From positions 1-64,000 of the forward strand of contig DASVQB010000048.1 in NCBI GenBank assembly GCA_036389295.1: a DNA stretch of 64,000 nucleotides. Direction: 5' to 3'. The position numbers and the translations under genes are program-made. Below the pieces are notes generated by a model, which had not been told where the DNA came from, did not search any database, and was given only the letters and a program-made list of their open reading frames with translations. Origin of the DNA: AC-37 sp036389295 (lineage in GTDB: Bacteria > Actinomycetota > Thermoleophilia > Solirubrobacterales > Thermoleophilaceae). Numbering within the stretch: position 1 is the first letter of the stretch; each line of letters begins with the position of its first letter. This document shows, in pieces, positions 17,856 to 27,854 of the stretch.

Positions 17856-19504
17856 GCGTTCGGCGGCTTCCGCGGGGCGCGGGGCCTCGTGCCGCCGCCG
17901 CGCGGCTGGGGCTTCGGCTTCGGCGGCTCGACCGGCTTCTTCGGCGGCCGCTTGCTCGGCGGGCGCGGCCTCGGTCGCGGCTTCGGGTCCTCCCGCGCCG
18001 GCGCCGCCGCGCAGGCGAGCCGCTCGAAGGCGCAGCGAAGGTCGATCGCGCCGTCGTCGGTCACGAGCGCGAGCGGCGCGAAGTGGTAGACGGGGCCGTG
18101 CGGATCGCACGCCGGCGGGTCGTCCGGGTCGCCGGGCCACTCCACGTCGCCGGTCTCGGTCCGGGCCGGGATCACCCAGTACTCGCCCGACCGGAAGCGG
18201 CCGCTCGCGAACTGCACTTGGACGCCGTCCTCGAGCTCGACCCACTCGTCCGGGCCGGGGATCGGAAGTGCGCCTCCCTCGAAGGCGTCCTGCGGCCCGC
18301 CGTGGTCCCAGCGCCGCAGCAGCGGGTGGCGGTCCGCGTCGAAGCCGCCGGTCAGCTCGCGGTCGAGCGTGACCCGGCGCTCGAGCTCGTCGATCGCCTC
18401 GACCCGGTAGAGCGGCTCGGGCGGGAAGAGCTCGTCCCTCACGTCGGCGAGCGCCCGCTCGTCGTCGACCAGCTCGACCCACTGGCCGACCTCGAGCGAG
18501 AGCAGGTCGTCGCGCCCCAGCGACTGGACCACCGCCTGGCTGCCGGCTACGGACTCGACCGGGAAGACGACCGAGCCGTTGTCGCGCGACCACTTGAAGG
18601 TCGGCGTGGGCGTGCTCTCGCCGACCTCGCCCCCGACGTGGACCTGGACGCGGTAGAGCTGGTTCTCGAACCCGCGGTAGCGGGCGAACGGCGACAGCGT
18701 GCACGGGTCCTCGGTCGGGTCGCCCGAGCGGCCGCGGGCGCGCAGCCGGGCGCCGGTCGCGCCCTGGAGCGCCGTGCCCCAGCCCTCGTCCGCCCAGCGC
18801 TCCAGGATCTCCTCCCGGACCTTGTCCGGGTCCTTGGCGCCCGGCTCGATGGGGTCCTGGCCGCCGGGGACGAACGGGGTGGCCCTCACCTGCGCGACCA
18901 CCTTGGTCCGGGCGGCCGAGTCGGCGCCGGTGGCGCCGAGCGCCACGTCGCGCACGTGCGGCGCCTCGACCGCCGTCACGAGCCGCTCCCACACCATCAG
19001 GTAGACGAGGAACGGGAGCTGGTCGGGCAGCACGTCCTGCGCGCGCTCGCGGTCGAGGAACACGTCGGGCTGCGCGTAGTAGCGGGTCCAGCCCTCCCTG
19101 CCGTCCTCGGCGGCGGCGTGGGCCGCGTGCCTCTCGTCCTCCGCGGGGACGTCCTTCGGCGGCTCCTCGTCGGGCGCCGCCGCCGGCGCCGAGCACGGCG
19201 ACGGCACGCCGCTCTCGACCAGGATGCCGTCGACGTAGTAGCGGCCCGGGCCGATCCACAGGTCCGTGACCACCCGCTGGTCCTCGGTCACCGGCTCGAC
19301 CTCGAACCCGAGCCCCGCGCGCGGCCCGCCGAACGGCCCGATCACGTCGGCCGTGAACGTGCGCAGCAGGTGGAGCAGGATCGCGGTGCTCTCGTTGTCG
19401 TCGGCCTCGATCCCGACGCGGCCCTGGAGCCGCACCACAGACGAGTAGCCGTTCGCCCGCTCGAACGTCAGCCGTGAGAAATCGCCGAACATGTCCCCGT
19501 ACAT
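17852..19504 (-). CDS. DUF6519 eCIS/tail-associated protein
   Basis: The 550-aa product begins MYGDMFGDFSRLTF and carries the DUF6519 opening with LQGRVGIEADDNE (the RVxxDADxNE-like hallmark), followed by a long beta-rich body (FKWSRDNGSVVFPVES, VQVQFASGRFRSGEYWVIPA). DUF6519 proteins are regular members of eCIS and related tail clusters next to the baseplate genes; their exact role (tail spike, baseplate decoration or carrier) is not settled. The C-terminus (about residues 495-550) is a Lys/Pro/Arg-rich tail, basic enough to bind nucleic acid or act as a flexible tether. ATG 19504 is preceded by GGAGAG, one of the few clear RBS in the operon, after a 7-nt gap from the baseplate gene. It overlaps the next gene by 4 nt. 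Confidence 0.8.
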   Translation of the reverse strand: MYGDMFGDFSRLTFERANGYSSVVRLQGRVGIEADDNESTAILLHLLRTFTADVIGPFGGPRAGLGFEVEPVTEDQRVVTDLWIGPGRYYVDGILVESGVPSPCSAPAAAPDEEPPKDVPAEDERHAAHAAAEDGREGWTRYYAQPDVFLDRERAQDVLPDQLPFLVYLMVWERLVTAVEAPHVRDVALGATGADSAARTKVVAQVRATPFVPGGQDPIEPGAKDPDKVREEILERWADEGWGTALQGATGARLRARGRSGDPTEDPCTLSPFARYRGFENQLYRVQVHVGGEVGESTPTPTFKWSRDNGSVVFPVESVAGSQAVVQSLGRDDLLSLEVGQWVELVDDERALADVRDELFPPEPLYRVEAIDELERRVTLDRELTGGFDADRHPLLRRWDHGGPQDAFEGGALPIPGPDEWVELEDGVQVQFASGRFRSGEYWVIPARTETGDVEWPGDPDDPPACDPHGPVYHFAPLALVTDDGAIDLRCAFERLACAAAPAREDPKPRPRPRPPSKRPPKKPVEPPKPKPQPRGGGTRPRAPRKPPNA

Positions 19505-19511
19505 TGCTCTC

Positions 19512-21683
19512 CTAGGTCGCGAAGATGAGTCCGGCTTCCATGCCGGCTGGCGTGTACTCGTCCAGCGCGGCGCGGAGGTTGTCCGTGCGCTGGGGCTCGA
19601 AGAGGTCGTGGAACGCGCCCATCTCGGACTCGTCCTCGGCACCGCGCCGGATCTCGTCGGCGCAGCGCTGGGAGAGGCGCGCGTATGTCGGCGTCCCGTA
19701 GCGGACGCTCTCGAAGCGGGGCGCGACCCGCGCGCGCTCGCGGTCGGCGTCGGCCGCGTCCGCGGCCGCGACCGCGAGGTCCGGCTGGCACTGGTAGCGG
19801 CGCGGGGTGCGCGAGCCGGGCGCCACGTACGAGAACCGGATGCAGCCGATCTGGCGGCGGGCCACGTGAACGCGGTCGCGGAGGACGGCGTCCTCCGCCA
19901 GCTCGATCGCGTGGGTGCGGACCTCGCCGAGCACCGTGGTCCGCACCAGCCTCAGGACCGCGTGGGCGTGGCGCAGCTCGGGCCCGCCGACGGCGTCCAG
20001 CTCGGGTCCCGTCGAGTCGAGGATCGAGTCGGCCAGCGAGATGCAGACGGGGTCGGTCTCGACCTCGTCCGCGTTCACGCGGATCGTGCCGAGGATCGAG
20101 CGCTCCACGCAGAGCGTCGCGGTCGTGTCGTCCATCTCGACGCTCGGCTCCTCCTCGTGCTGGGGGCAGCACTCCTCGTCGAGCGCCCAACCGGGGACCA
20201 GCGTGCAGTGGCGGACCCGGACCTCGCCGAGCGCGCCCGTGAGCTGGAGGCTGCGGCCGGTCAGGAGCAGTCCGTCGAGCACGAGCCGCGCCGGCGCGGG
20301 CGGGCAGCCGTCGTCCGACCCGCCGTCCTCGGCGGCGACCCCGCGGACCCGCATCTGGTCCGGGCGGTTCGAGTACCAGTCGAGGAGCCGGATCACCGGG
20401 CGAGCGCCGTCCGCGGCCCGCAGCTCGAGCCGCTCGCCCGCCCGCAGCTCGATGTCGATCGCCTCCTGGTAGGCGCCGCTGTCGACGATCTCGATCACCG
20501 CGTCCGCGAGCCGCGTGCGGTCCGCCTTCCTCTTCGCCGCGCCCTGGTCCTTCCGCCACCGCTCGACCGCGTCCATGATCCGGGTGAGCTCCTCCTCGGG
20601 GCCGACGCGGTACAGCGGGCGGGTGCCGGCCGGCCGCAGCGAGCGCGGGTACTCGCCGCCGCCGATGTCGTCCGCGAACCCGTAGTGCCAGCTCACCCAC
20701 ACGCCCTGGTCGGGCGCGTTCCGCGGCGAGAAGACGATCCGGCCGAGCACCGGGTCGATCGCCACCTGGTCGTGCTGCGGGCGGTACGCCCACTCGCTCA
20801 GGTCGGCGACCACGACCTGCTCCGGCGGGATCGGCCGGTCCGCCGAGTCGCGCCAGACCTGGAGGCTCTTGCCCTCCCCGTAGTAGTCGAGCAGCCGCGC
20901 GTCCATCGGCCGGCGGCGGATCCACGACGGGACGCTCGACTCGTCCGCCACGTGGCTCGGGCCCGGCTCGGGCACCGGACGCGCCACGAGCGGCGCGTCG
21001 TTGCCGAGGATGCTGAACGTGTAGTGGTTGCGCGCGCGGTCGATGCAGAGCGCCGGCGCACGCGTGAGCGAGTACGGCTTCAGGCGCCAGGCGAACAGCG
21101 CGACGTTCGGGATGTCGAACTGCGAGCGGCGCCGGTGGGCCGCGATCCGCGGGACGGAGACCAGGTGCGCCAGCTCCTCGAACGGCCCGTCGTGGCGGTC
21201 CAGCGCGTCGCCGTCGCGCATGCCGGCGGTCAGCCGGCGGTCGAGCCGGACGTGGCGGACGTGCTGGCGGAGGGCGAGCAGCCGGTACTCCTCCACGGCG
21301 CGGGCGGGCCAGCCGGCCACGCCCGCGGCGAGCAGCTCGAGGAGCGCGAGCGTGCCCTTGCGGCGGCGGGCGGCGATCATGCCCGCCACCGCCCGGCGCG
21401 GGAAGACCACCCGGTTTCGCCGGAGCGCCTCGACCCCCCGCTCGGAGGCCAGCTCGCCGAGCGGCCGCGGCGGGCGCCAGCCGACGAGGTCGCCGATGTA
21501 CGGGACCGCCCAGTCCTCGGCCGTCTCGACGAACCAGTTCTCGTAGAGGCGCTCGAGATCGGCCTCCACGACCTCGACCTGCTCCTCGATCACCTGGAGG
21601 AGCGCCCGCAGCGGCTCGCCCTGCTCGACGTCGCGGCTGCGGTAGATGGCCGGCAGCAGCCGGTAGAGGCGGTCGTCGCTCAC
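19512..21683 (-). CDS. Tail protein I-like baseplate protein with beta-helix C-terminus (Afp12/Pvc12-like)
   Basis: GTG 21683 overlaps the stop of the J-like gene by 4 nt. The N-terminal ~170 residues match phage tail protein I (P2 gpI) as in eCIS: LYRLLPAIYRSRDVEQGEPL, then YENWFVETAEDWAVPYIGDL. The rest of the 723-aa protein is beta-rich. From about residue 430 it has evenly spaced strand-turn units (ARLVLDGLLLTGRSLQLTG, VRHCTLVPGW, LCVERSILGTIRV, ISLADSILDST, LRLVRTTVLGEV), which look like a right-handed parallel beta-helix. It should connect the baseplate wedge to the outer rim; the beta-helix could be the particle's only adhesive element, since no separate fibre gene was recognised. Confidence 0.8.
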   Translation of the reverse strand: MSDDRLYRLLPAIYRSRDVEQGEPLRALLQVIEEQVEVVEADLERLYENWFVETAEDWAVPYIGDLVGWRPPRPLGELASERGVEALRRNRVVFPRRAVAGMIAARRRKGTLALLELLAAGVAGWPARAVEEYRLLALRQHVRHVRLDRRLTAGMRDGDALDRHDGPFEELAHLVSVPRIAAHRRRSQFDIPNVALFAWRLKPYSLTRAPALCIDRARNHYTFSILGNDAPLVARPVPEPGPSHVADESSVPSWIRRRPMDARLLDYYGEGKSLQVWRDSADRPIPPEQVVVADLSEWAYRPQHDQVAIDPVLGRIVFSPRNAPDQGVWVSWHYGFADDIGGGEYPRSLRPAGTRPLYRVGPEEELTRIMDAVERWRKDQGAAKRKADRTRLADAVIEIVDSGAYQEAIDIELRAGERLELRAADGARPVIRLLDWYSNRPDQMRVRGVAAEDGGSDDGCPPAPARLVLDGLLLTGRSLQLTGALGEVRVRHCTLVPGWALDEECCPQHEEEPSVEMDDTTATLCVERSILGTIRVNADEVETDPVCISLADSILDSTGPELDAVGGPELRHAHAVLRLVRTTVLGEVRTHAIELAEDAVLRDRVHVARRQIGCIRFSYVAPGSRTPRRYQCQPDLAVAAADAADADRERARVAPRFESVRYGTPTYARLSQRCADEIRRGAEDESEMGAFHDLFEPQRTDNLRAALDEYTPAGMEAGLIFAT

Positions 21684-24619
21684 CGGATCTCCCTCAGCAG
21701 CACGGTGTCGGGCGCGGTCGGCGAGATCACGGCGAGCTGCGCCGGGACCACGCGGTAGGCGCGGCGCGGGCCGTCGTCCGCCGCCGGCCAGCCGCCCGGC
21801 TTCCGCTCCACCGTCGCGAGCCGCACCGCAAGGTGCTCCGCCGGCGGCGGCGCCAGCAGGTCCGCCAGGCCGTCGGGGTCCTCGGTCAGGTCCGCCTCGC
21901 CGATCGTCGCGAGACCGTCGACGTCGACGTGCTCGACGCCGGGGACCGACTGGATCGCCGACACGACGCGGCTCAGGTGGACGCCCTCGCCCAGCTCGCG
22001 GCGCTCGAAGCCGAACGCCTCGGCGAGGGCCGCGCGGACGCGCGGCTCGACCGTGGCCCACTCGCGGTCGGGCGCCACGCGGACGCCGGCGTCGAGCGCG
22101 ATCAGGAGCAGCTCGCGGACGGCCACGTCGACCCGCAGGTGGGGGTCGCCGCACGCCGCGAGCGCCCTCCGCAGGGCCACCATCAGGTCCGAGGTCGGCG
22201 CGATCGGCGCGTCGTCCGCGCCGGCGACCGTCAGGTGCACGAAGCGCTGGCGCCCGTCCGAGAGCAGGGCGGCGGACGCCTTGCCGAACCCCGCCCGCGC
22301 GCGCGTGAACTCCTCGTAGTCGAGGACGGAGACGAGCCGCTCGAGCGCGAAGGTGGAGGTGGGCACGCCGCGACGGGCCGAGTCGCGACCGTCGCGGTCG
22401 GCGCCGCCGGTGGCCGGCAGCGGGTTCACGACGGCCGTCACGCCGAGCGGCTTGGTCGTGAGCTGGCTGATCTGTCCCGCCCTGACGTTCCCGGCCCGCC
22501 CGGTCCCGGTGCGGTAGCGGAGGCGCACGTTGTCGCTGCCGGTCGTGGGCCGCGCGCCGTGATCGCGGCCGTCGCCCGTGTGCGCCGCGGTCCGGTCGTC
22601 CTCGCCCGTGGTGGTGAAGTAGCCGCGCTCGCCCGGCCCGAGGTCGAGCAGCGACTCCTCCTCGTGCCAGAGGACGTCGTCCACGCGGAGCTCGAGCGTG
22701 CTCGCCGCGCCGAGGGCGGTCGCGGCCGGCAGGTGGGTGAGCGGGAACTGGCTCAGCGGGAACTCCTGGAGCGGCTGCGACGCGTCGCCGGCGGCCGGCG
22801 CCTCGAGCCGCGACTCGCCGTGGGTGACCTTGACGACGTTCGCCTGCACCCTGCACGTGTCGCGGCGGTAGCTGTAGGCGAGCCGGGTCGAGAGGACCAG
22901 GGTCGTGTGGAGCAGGTCGCCGGTGCGGGCCGGGTCGGCGCTCTCCTCGGTCCCCGCCACCATCGCCAGCTCGGCGCCGGTGACGCCGGTCGCGCCCGGC
23001 ACGTCGGTCCGCTCTCCGGAGACGACAACCCAGCGGCCCGCCGGGAGGTCCGGGTACAGCCCCGCGAGCTCAATCCGGCTCCCCTCGACGTCGTCCTCCA
23101 GGCGCTCCGGCGCGAGCTCGAGGCGCTCGCCCCTGAAGCGAACGGTCGTGGCGCGCAGCTGGGCGAACTCCGCGTCGTCGTCGAGCCACTCGTCGGCGAG
23201 CTGGAGAACGGTCACGCGACCCGACATGTCGTACGCGGCGAAGCCCACGTCGTGGACGCGCTCGACCGTCGTGACCAGCGGCTCGGAGCCCGGTCGCTCG
23301 ACGACCACCTCGGTCCCGGGCAGGACGCCCTCGTAGACGGCGTCGAGCGGCAGCAGGCTCTGCCACGTGGGCAGCTCGCCGGCGGCGCCCCGCGCCCCCG
23401 GCGGCGCCGCGCCGACGAGCGTCGGGATCGGGATCGGGTCGGGCGACTCGGTCTTGCCGAAGATCGTCCAGTCCTGCCCGGTCGGCTGGCCGTCGCTGTT
23501 GCGCGGCGGCGGCGCCGCGGCGCCGAACGGGGCGGCCACCGCGCGCGGCGCCACGGCGACCGGCGGCTCGTACGCGCGGCGGCGGTAGGTCGCGCGCGCC
23601 CGGCCCAGCACGCCCTCGAGGCGCCTGTCGACCGCCGTGATCAGGTGGGGGATCGCGCCCGAGAGCTCGCCGAGCACGTCGCCTCTCGACCGGAGCAGGT
23701 CGGCCGCCCTGGCGGGCGGGACGCTCGGCGGCATGCGGAGCGCCTCGATCAGGGCGAGCTGCGGGTTTCGCCCCTTTCTGTGGCCGTCCGCGGCCGCGGC
23801 CTCGACCGCGATCTCGGCGCCGCCCTCGCCGGCGAGCGTGGGGTCGTCGCCCACCGCGAGCGGCTCGAGCTCGACCGCGGTCCGGTCCTCGTCGGGCACG
23901 GTCGTCACCGCGGTCACGACGCGCGCCAGCGTGTCCCCGTCGTCGCGCGCGAGCAGCAGCCGGTCGCCGGCCTTCAGGTTCGTGGCGGTGCCCACGAGCC
24001 CGATCGACCCGGCGATCGCGGCCTCGTCGCGCAGCGCGGGCCGGTGGCGGCGGACCGGCAGCTCGCTCCAGTCGCCGCGCGCCTCGAGGTCGTCGGAGGT
24101 CTCGAACGACTGCGGCAGCTCGCCGGGGCCCGGGACGGTCACGCTGCGCGCGCCGGCCGGGATCGTGGTGACCGTGCCGGGGTCGACCGTGTAGGCGACG
24201 TACGTGCTGGACGAGACGCCCGGCCGCAGCCGGTAGCCCACGAGCCGCGCCAGCTCGAGGATCGACCGCCGCTCGTCCGCCGTCCTCAGGTAGCCCTCGT
24301 TCGCGATCCGCTCGGAGTAGAAGGTGAGGACGTCTGCGACGGTCGCCCACGCGTCGAGCAGCGCGATCGCCGGGTCGTCGCGGCGGCGGGACGTGAGGGC
24401 CGCGAGCGGCCGCGGGGGCGGGTCGCCGCGGTCGGACAGCTCGTGCGAGGTGAGCCGCGCGAGCATCGCGTCCAGGAAGCTGCCGTGCGTGCCGGCGCGG
24501 TACTCGATCGCGTCGAGGCCGGGGCCGTTGCGGACCGCGGCGCGCTCCGCGCGCGAGCCGACGCCCTCGCAGCACCCGCACGGGAGGCCGCGGCCCCCGC
24601 ATCCGCACCGGGCGCTCAC
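21680..24619 (-). CDS. Baseplate J-like protein 2 (TIGR02243-type) with Cys-rich N-terminus
   Basis: This 979-aa protein is a putative baseplate assembly (gpJ/gp6-like) protein of the eCIS type. Family features are DDPAIALLDAWATVADVLTFY near residue 70 with RIANEGYLRTADERRSILELARLVGYRL, a long beta-rich insertion, and a C-terminal wedge portion (VRAALAEAFGFERRELGEGVHLSRVVSAIQSVPGVEHVDV). The first 20 residues are unusual: CGCGGRGLPCGCCEG holds six cysteines, a possible metal site. The start is GTG 24619, overlapping the previous stop by 4 nt. It sits between the first J-like protein and the tail-protein-I gene, the normal order for baseplate wedge genes. Confidence 0.8.
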   Translation of the reverse strand: MSARCGCGGRGLPCGCCEGVGSRAERAAVRNGPGLDAIEYRAGTHGSFLDAMLARLTSHELSDRGDPPPRPLAALTSRRRDDPAIALLDAWATVADVLTFYSERIANEGYLRTADERRSILELARLVGYRLRPGVSSSTYVAYTVDPGTVTTIPAGARSVTVPGPGELPQSFETSDDLEARGDWSELPVRRHRPALRDEAAIAGSIGLVGTATNLKAGDRLLLARDDGDTLARVVTAVTTVPDEDRTAVELEPLAVGDDPTLAGEGGAEIAVEAAAADGHRKGRNPQLALIEALRMPPSVPPARAADLLRSRGDVLGELSGAIPHLITAVDRRLEGVLGRARATYRRRAYEPPVAVAPRAVAAPFGAAAPPPRNSDGQPTGQDWTIFGKTESPDPIPIPTLVGAAPPGARGAAGELPTWQSLLPLDAVYEGVLPGTEVVVERPGSEPLVTTVERVHDVGFAAYDMSGRVTVLQLADEWLDDDAEFAQLRATTVRFRGERLELAPERLEDDVEGSRIELAGLYPDLPAGRWVVVSGERTDVPGATGVTGAELAMVAGTEESADPARTGDLLHTTLVLSTRLAYSYRRDTCRVQANVVKVTHGESRLEAPAAGDASQPLQEFPLSQFPLTHLPAATALGAASTLELRVDDVLWHEEESLLDLGPGERGYFTTTGEDDRTAAHTGDGRDHGARPTTGSDNVRLRYRTGTGRAGNVRAGQISQLTTKPLGVTAVVNPLPATGGADRDGRDSARRGVPTSTFALERLVSVLDYEEFTRARAGFGKASAALLSDGRQRFVHLTVAGADDAPIAPTSDLMVALRRALAACGDPHLRVDVAVRELLLIALDAGVRVAPDREWATVEPRVRAALAEAFGFERRELGEGVHLSRVVSAIQSVPGVEHVDVDGLATIGEADLTEDPDGLADLLAPPPAEHLAVRLATVERKPGGWPAADDGPRRAYRVVPAQLAVISPTAPDTVLLREIR

Positions 24620-27498
24620 AGGCCGCCCCTCAGCTCGAGCTCGAGCCGGCCGCGCTCGGGGAAGCTCGGGTCGCCGTCGAGGCGGGCGACCTCGAGCGGC
24701 CCGAGCCTCAGAACGCCTGTCGCGAGCGCGGAGTCGTCGGTCTCGAACATGCGCCGCAGGTGCCGGACCTCGACCCACTCGACCCCCGGCACCGCCTGCA
24801 CGGCGGCGACGATCGCGCTGGCCGCGACGCCCTCGCCGAACGTCTGCTCGTCGGGGGCGAACATGCCGCGCGGCCCGAGCAGCTCGGCGATCCGGACGCG
24901 GACGTGGCCGCGCTCGTAGCCGGGCGCGACGCAGACCTCGAGCCCGAGGTCGAGCGACGCGTACTCCGCCGGGCGCACCGAGAGGTCGTGGCCCATCCGC
25001 CGGTAGCGCTCCAGGCGGTCGCCGATCGAGCGCAGCAGCTCCGGCGGCGGGCGGTCGGTGCCGAGCGGGTCCACCCCCACCCGCGCCTCGTACCAGCTCC
25101 CGGTCCACCGCAGTCGCGCGACGGCCCGCTGGACGCCAGGCTGCTCGCCGGCGAGCGTGGCGTAGTCCCCGCCCGTGACAGCCCGCTCCAGGCGGCGGCG
25201 GAACGCGTGCGGGGCGACCAGCTTGACCTCGCGCTCCGGCTCCGGGTCCGTGCCGCCCTCCGCCGCGAGCGGGTTGCGGACGCGGCGGATCGCGCTCGTG
25301 CGCGTGGTGCACAGCGCGATCCGGCCGATCGCCTCCGCCGCGACGTTGCCGGCGGTGCCGTTGCCGACCCGGTAGCGGGCCACGAGCGTCGCGCCCGGGA
25401 CCGGCACGGGCACGTCGCCGGCCGCGTAGCCGAAGCGCAGGTGGAGCCGCCCGTCGTCGTCGACCTCGCCCACGAAGTGGCGCTCGCGCCCGTGCACGTC
25501 GAGCAGGTCGCGGCGCGGCGTCCACGGCACGTCGGCCGCCTCCGCCGCCGGCCCCTCCGGCGGGCCGTCCGGGAACTCGTCGAGCGAGACCGCGGGCAGC
25601 GCCTCGCGCGGGTCGGAGGCGAGCGCGCCGCTCGCGGGCCCCCACAGAGCGGGGCTGCCCGGGTCGAGCGGCGCGGCGTAGCGCTCCCCCCAGAGGCCGC
25701 CCAGCTCGGCGACCTCGCCGGCGTCCAGCACGTAGCCGGCGCCGGCGCGGCGCGCCAGCCAGTCGGTGCGCTCGAGCTTGCGCTGGAGGAGCTCGTGCTC
25801 GAGCCCCAGCAGCGTCTCGAGCGACTCTGCGGCGTCCGCCGGCGCGGAGTCGATGCCGGCCTCGACGACCGCCCGGCCGCCGAACACGGTCACGAGCCAG
25901 TCGCGCTGCTCCTCCGTCAGCTCGGCCCCCTCGCGCAGGTCGGCCAGCAGCGCGCGGAGGTCCGCCTCGACGGCCTCGGCGATCCTCGCCGCGATCGCCG
26001 CCTGGAGCGCGGCGATGCGGGCCGGGCTCGGCAGCGGCGCGGCCTGGGTGACGGGCAGGCCCGCGAGGACCGGCTCGAAGCGGACCGGCTCGGGCTCGGG
26101 GTCCGAGGGCGCGCAGATCCCCTCGCAGCCGGGGAGCGGGGTCTCCGCCGGCGGCACGTCGAGCCGCTCGCGGTCGCCGCCGCAGAAGTCGATCCAGCGC
26201 CCGTGGTCGGCGAGCACCACGTTGCCGCGCGCGACGCTGACAGGCTCGACCGGCTCGCAGTCCTCGCCGGCGAGCGACGAGAGGCAGAGCGGGAACCGAA
26301 GCGCGTCCTCGGCGGCCCACGCCACCTCGACGACCGGCTGGTCGTAGGCCGCGTCGCGGCCCCGCACGACCTCCGTGAGCCGCACGGCCTGGCGGTGCGC
26401 CGGGTCGGCGTCGGCGGGGTTGCCGGTCGCGGGCCCCACGACCTCCTCGAGGATCAGGACGTCGCCGGGCGCGAGGGCGAGCGGGCGGTCGCGGTCCTTC
26501 GCGGGCTGGCCGTCCTTCAGCGTCGCGCGCGTGGCGCCGACCGGGAGGCAGCACTCGGAGTCGCCCCACGTCCACAGCTCGATGCGGTTGTGCGCCGGCG
26601 ACAGCGACACCTCGCGCGGCCCCATCGGGTGGAACGCCTGCGCCGCGTCGAGCTCGCGCGGCTTCAGCTCGTCGAACGCGACGCTCGGGGGATCGGCCGT
26701 CCCCGTCAGGAACACGAGGTCGTCCGGCGCCAGCGTCAGCGGCGCGTCGACCTCGACGCACACCCACGCGCGCGCGTTGGCGCCGTCGTGCATCGCGTAG
26801 TCGACGAGCCGCGCGTGCCGCCGCACCGACCGCCGCAGCCGCGCCGTCTCCAGGTACGCCTCGGTGCCGACCGCGTCCTGGAGGTAGCTGAGCTGGTCGC
26901 CCGCGTACGCGAGCACCTCGACGAGCGCCATCTGGACGTCCGGCGCGTGGCGCTCGCGCCAGTCCGGCATGACGAGCGCGAGGCGATCGAGGATCAGCCG
27001 GCGGAAGGTCTCGTAGTCCTTCGCCAGGTACGAGATCTCGGGCTCGTCGCGCTCGGGCGGTGGGCAGTCGTCCGCGGGCTCGCAGTCGAGCGGGCTCGGG
27101 CAGCCGGCCTTGAACGAGAGCTCGACGCAGGAGTAGCGCGGGTCGAAGCCCTCGAGCGGCTCGCGGCCGGGCCGTCCGTCCGGCCGCCGCTCGACCACGC
27201 ACAGCGTGTACGTCGAGAAGTCGCCGAAGCGGTCGACCCTGACCTTCATGCAGTCGTCGAGGTCGGGGTCCTCCTCGCGGCACAGCGTCACGCCGACGAC
27301 CTCGATCCCGGTCACGCGTTCGCCGCCGTCGATCCGCACGTTGCCGACCCCGATCTTCTCGGGCGCCTTCTGGAGGAACGTGACGGTGATCGTGAGCTGG
27401 TCGTCGCTCACCTCGACGTAGTCGATCCCGTTCAGCCCGAGCTGCCGCACGCGGCCGCGCCGCTCGGTCCCGACGCAGGCGAGGTCGGTCGCGCTCAT
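24616..27498 (-). CDS. Baseplate J-like protein 1 (TIGR02243-type; Afp11/Pvc11-like)
   Basis: The 960-aa product is the first of two tandem J-type wedge proteins. After a 130-residue N-terminal domain with paired Cys it shows the family core: EISYLAKDYETFRRLILDRL, then HAPDVQMALVEVLAYAGDQLSYLQDAVGTEAYLETAR. The C-terminal part ends with a second wedge block (GEGVAASAIVAAVQAVPGVEWVEV). Between them lies an Ala/Glu-rich insertion (about residues 490-620). The protein should form, with gp25 and the second J protein, the inner baseplate ring that triggers sheath contraction. ATG 27498 overlaps the gp25 stop by 4 nt. Confidence 0.82.
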   Translation of the reverse strand: MSATDLACVGTERRGRVRQLGLNGIDYVEVSDDQLTITVTFLQKAPEKIGVGNVRIDGGERVTGIEVVGVTLCREEDPDLDDCMKVRVDRFGDFSTYTLCVVERRPDGRPGREPLEGFDPRYSCVELSFKAGCPSPLDCEPADDCPPPERDEPEISYLAKDYETFRRLILDRLALVMPDWRERHAPDVQMALVEVLAYAGDQLSYLQDAVGTEAYLETARLRRSVRRHARLVDYAMHDGANARAWVCVEVDAPLTLAPDDLVFLTGTADPPSVAFDELKPRELDAAQAFHPMGPREVSLSPAHNRIELWTWGDSECCLPVGATRATLKDGQPAKDRDRPLALAPGDVLILEEVVGPATGNPADADPAHRQAVRLTEVVRGRDAAYDQPVVEVAWAAEDALRFPLCLSSLAGEDCEPVEPVSVARGNVVLADHGRWIDFCGGDRERLDVPPAETPLPGCEGICAPSDPEPEPVRFEPVLAGLPVTQAAPLPSPARIAALQAAIAARIAEAVEADLRALLADLREGAELTEEQRDWLVTVFGGRAVVEAGIDSAPADAAESLETLLGLEHELLQRKLERTDWLARRAGAGYVLDAGEVAELGGLWGERYAAPLDPGSPALWGPASGALASDPREALPAVSLDEFPDGPPEGPAAEAADVPWTPRRDLLDVHGRERHFVGEVDDDGRLHLRFGYAAGDVPVPVPGATLVARYRVGNGTAGNVAAEAIGRIALCTTRTSAIRRVRNPLAAEGGTDPEPEREVKLVAPHAFRRRLERAVTGGDYATLAGEQPGVQRAVARLRWTGSWYEARVGVDPLGTDRPPPELLRSIGDRLERYRRMGHDLSVRPAEYASLDLGLEVCVAPGYERGHVRVRIAELLGPRGMFAPDEQTFGEGVAASAIVAAVQAVPGVEWVEVRHLRRMFETDDSALATGVLRLGPLEVARLDGDPSFPERGRLELELRGGL

Positions 27499-27854
27499 CC
27501 GCCCACCGACCGCTCGATCGTCGCGGCGCGCTCCTCGCCGGTGCGGAGCACGACGTAGCGGAGGTCGATCCTCAGCGTCGACTCCTCGGCGGTCGCCTCG
27601 AGGTCCTCGACGCGGATCACGTCGCCGAGGTACTGCTGGAGCGCGGCCTGCATCGCGAACTGGAGCGCCCCGGCCAGCTCGGGGCTGTTCGGCGCGAACA
27701 CGAGCTGGAGCAGGCCGCTGCCGAGGTCCGGCCGCATGACGCGCTCGCCGGGGTTCGTGAACAGCAGCTGCTCGATCATCTCGAGCACGTGCCGGTCGTC
27801 GCCGCACGTCGCGGTCGTGCCGTCCTCGAAGCGGATCGGGAAGGCGACGTTCAC
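27495..27854 (-). CDS. gp25/GPW-like baseplate wedge protein (Afp9/Pvc9-like)
   Basis: This 119-aa protein matches T4 gp25 / P2 gpW: VNVAFPIRFEDGTTATCGDDRHVLEMIEQLLFTNPGERVMRPDLGSGL covers the family core, including the conserved NPGERVMRPDLGSG block (the EPR-type core bundle segment), then a helix AGALQFAMQAALQQYL and strands. Length is typical. It nucleates sheath assembly on the baseplate. GTG 27854 overlaps the PAAR-like gene by 4 nt. Confidence 0.9.
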   Translation of the reverse strand: MNVAFPIRFEDGTTATCGDDRHVLEMIEQLLFTNPGERVMRPDLGSGLLQLVFAPNSPELAGALQFAMQAALQQYLGDVIRVEDLEATAEESTLRIDLRYVVLRTGEERAATIERSVGG

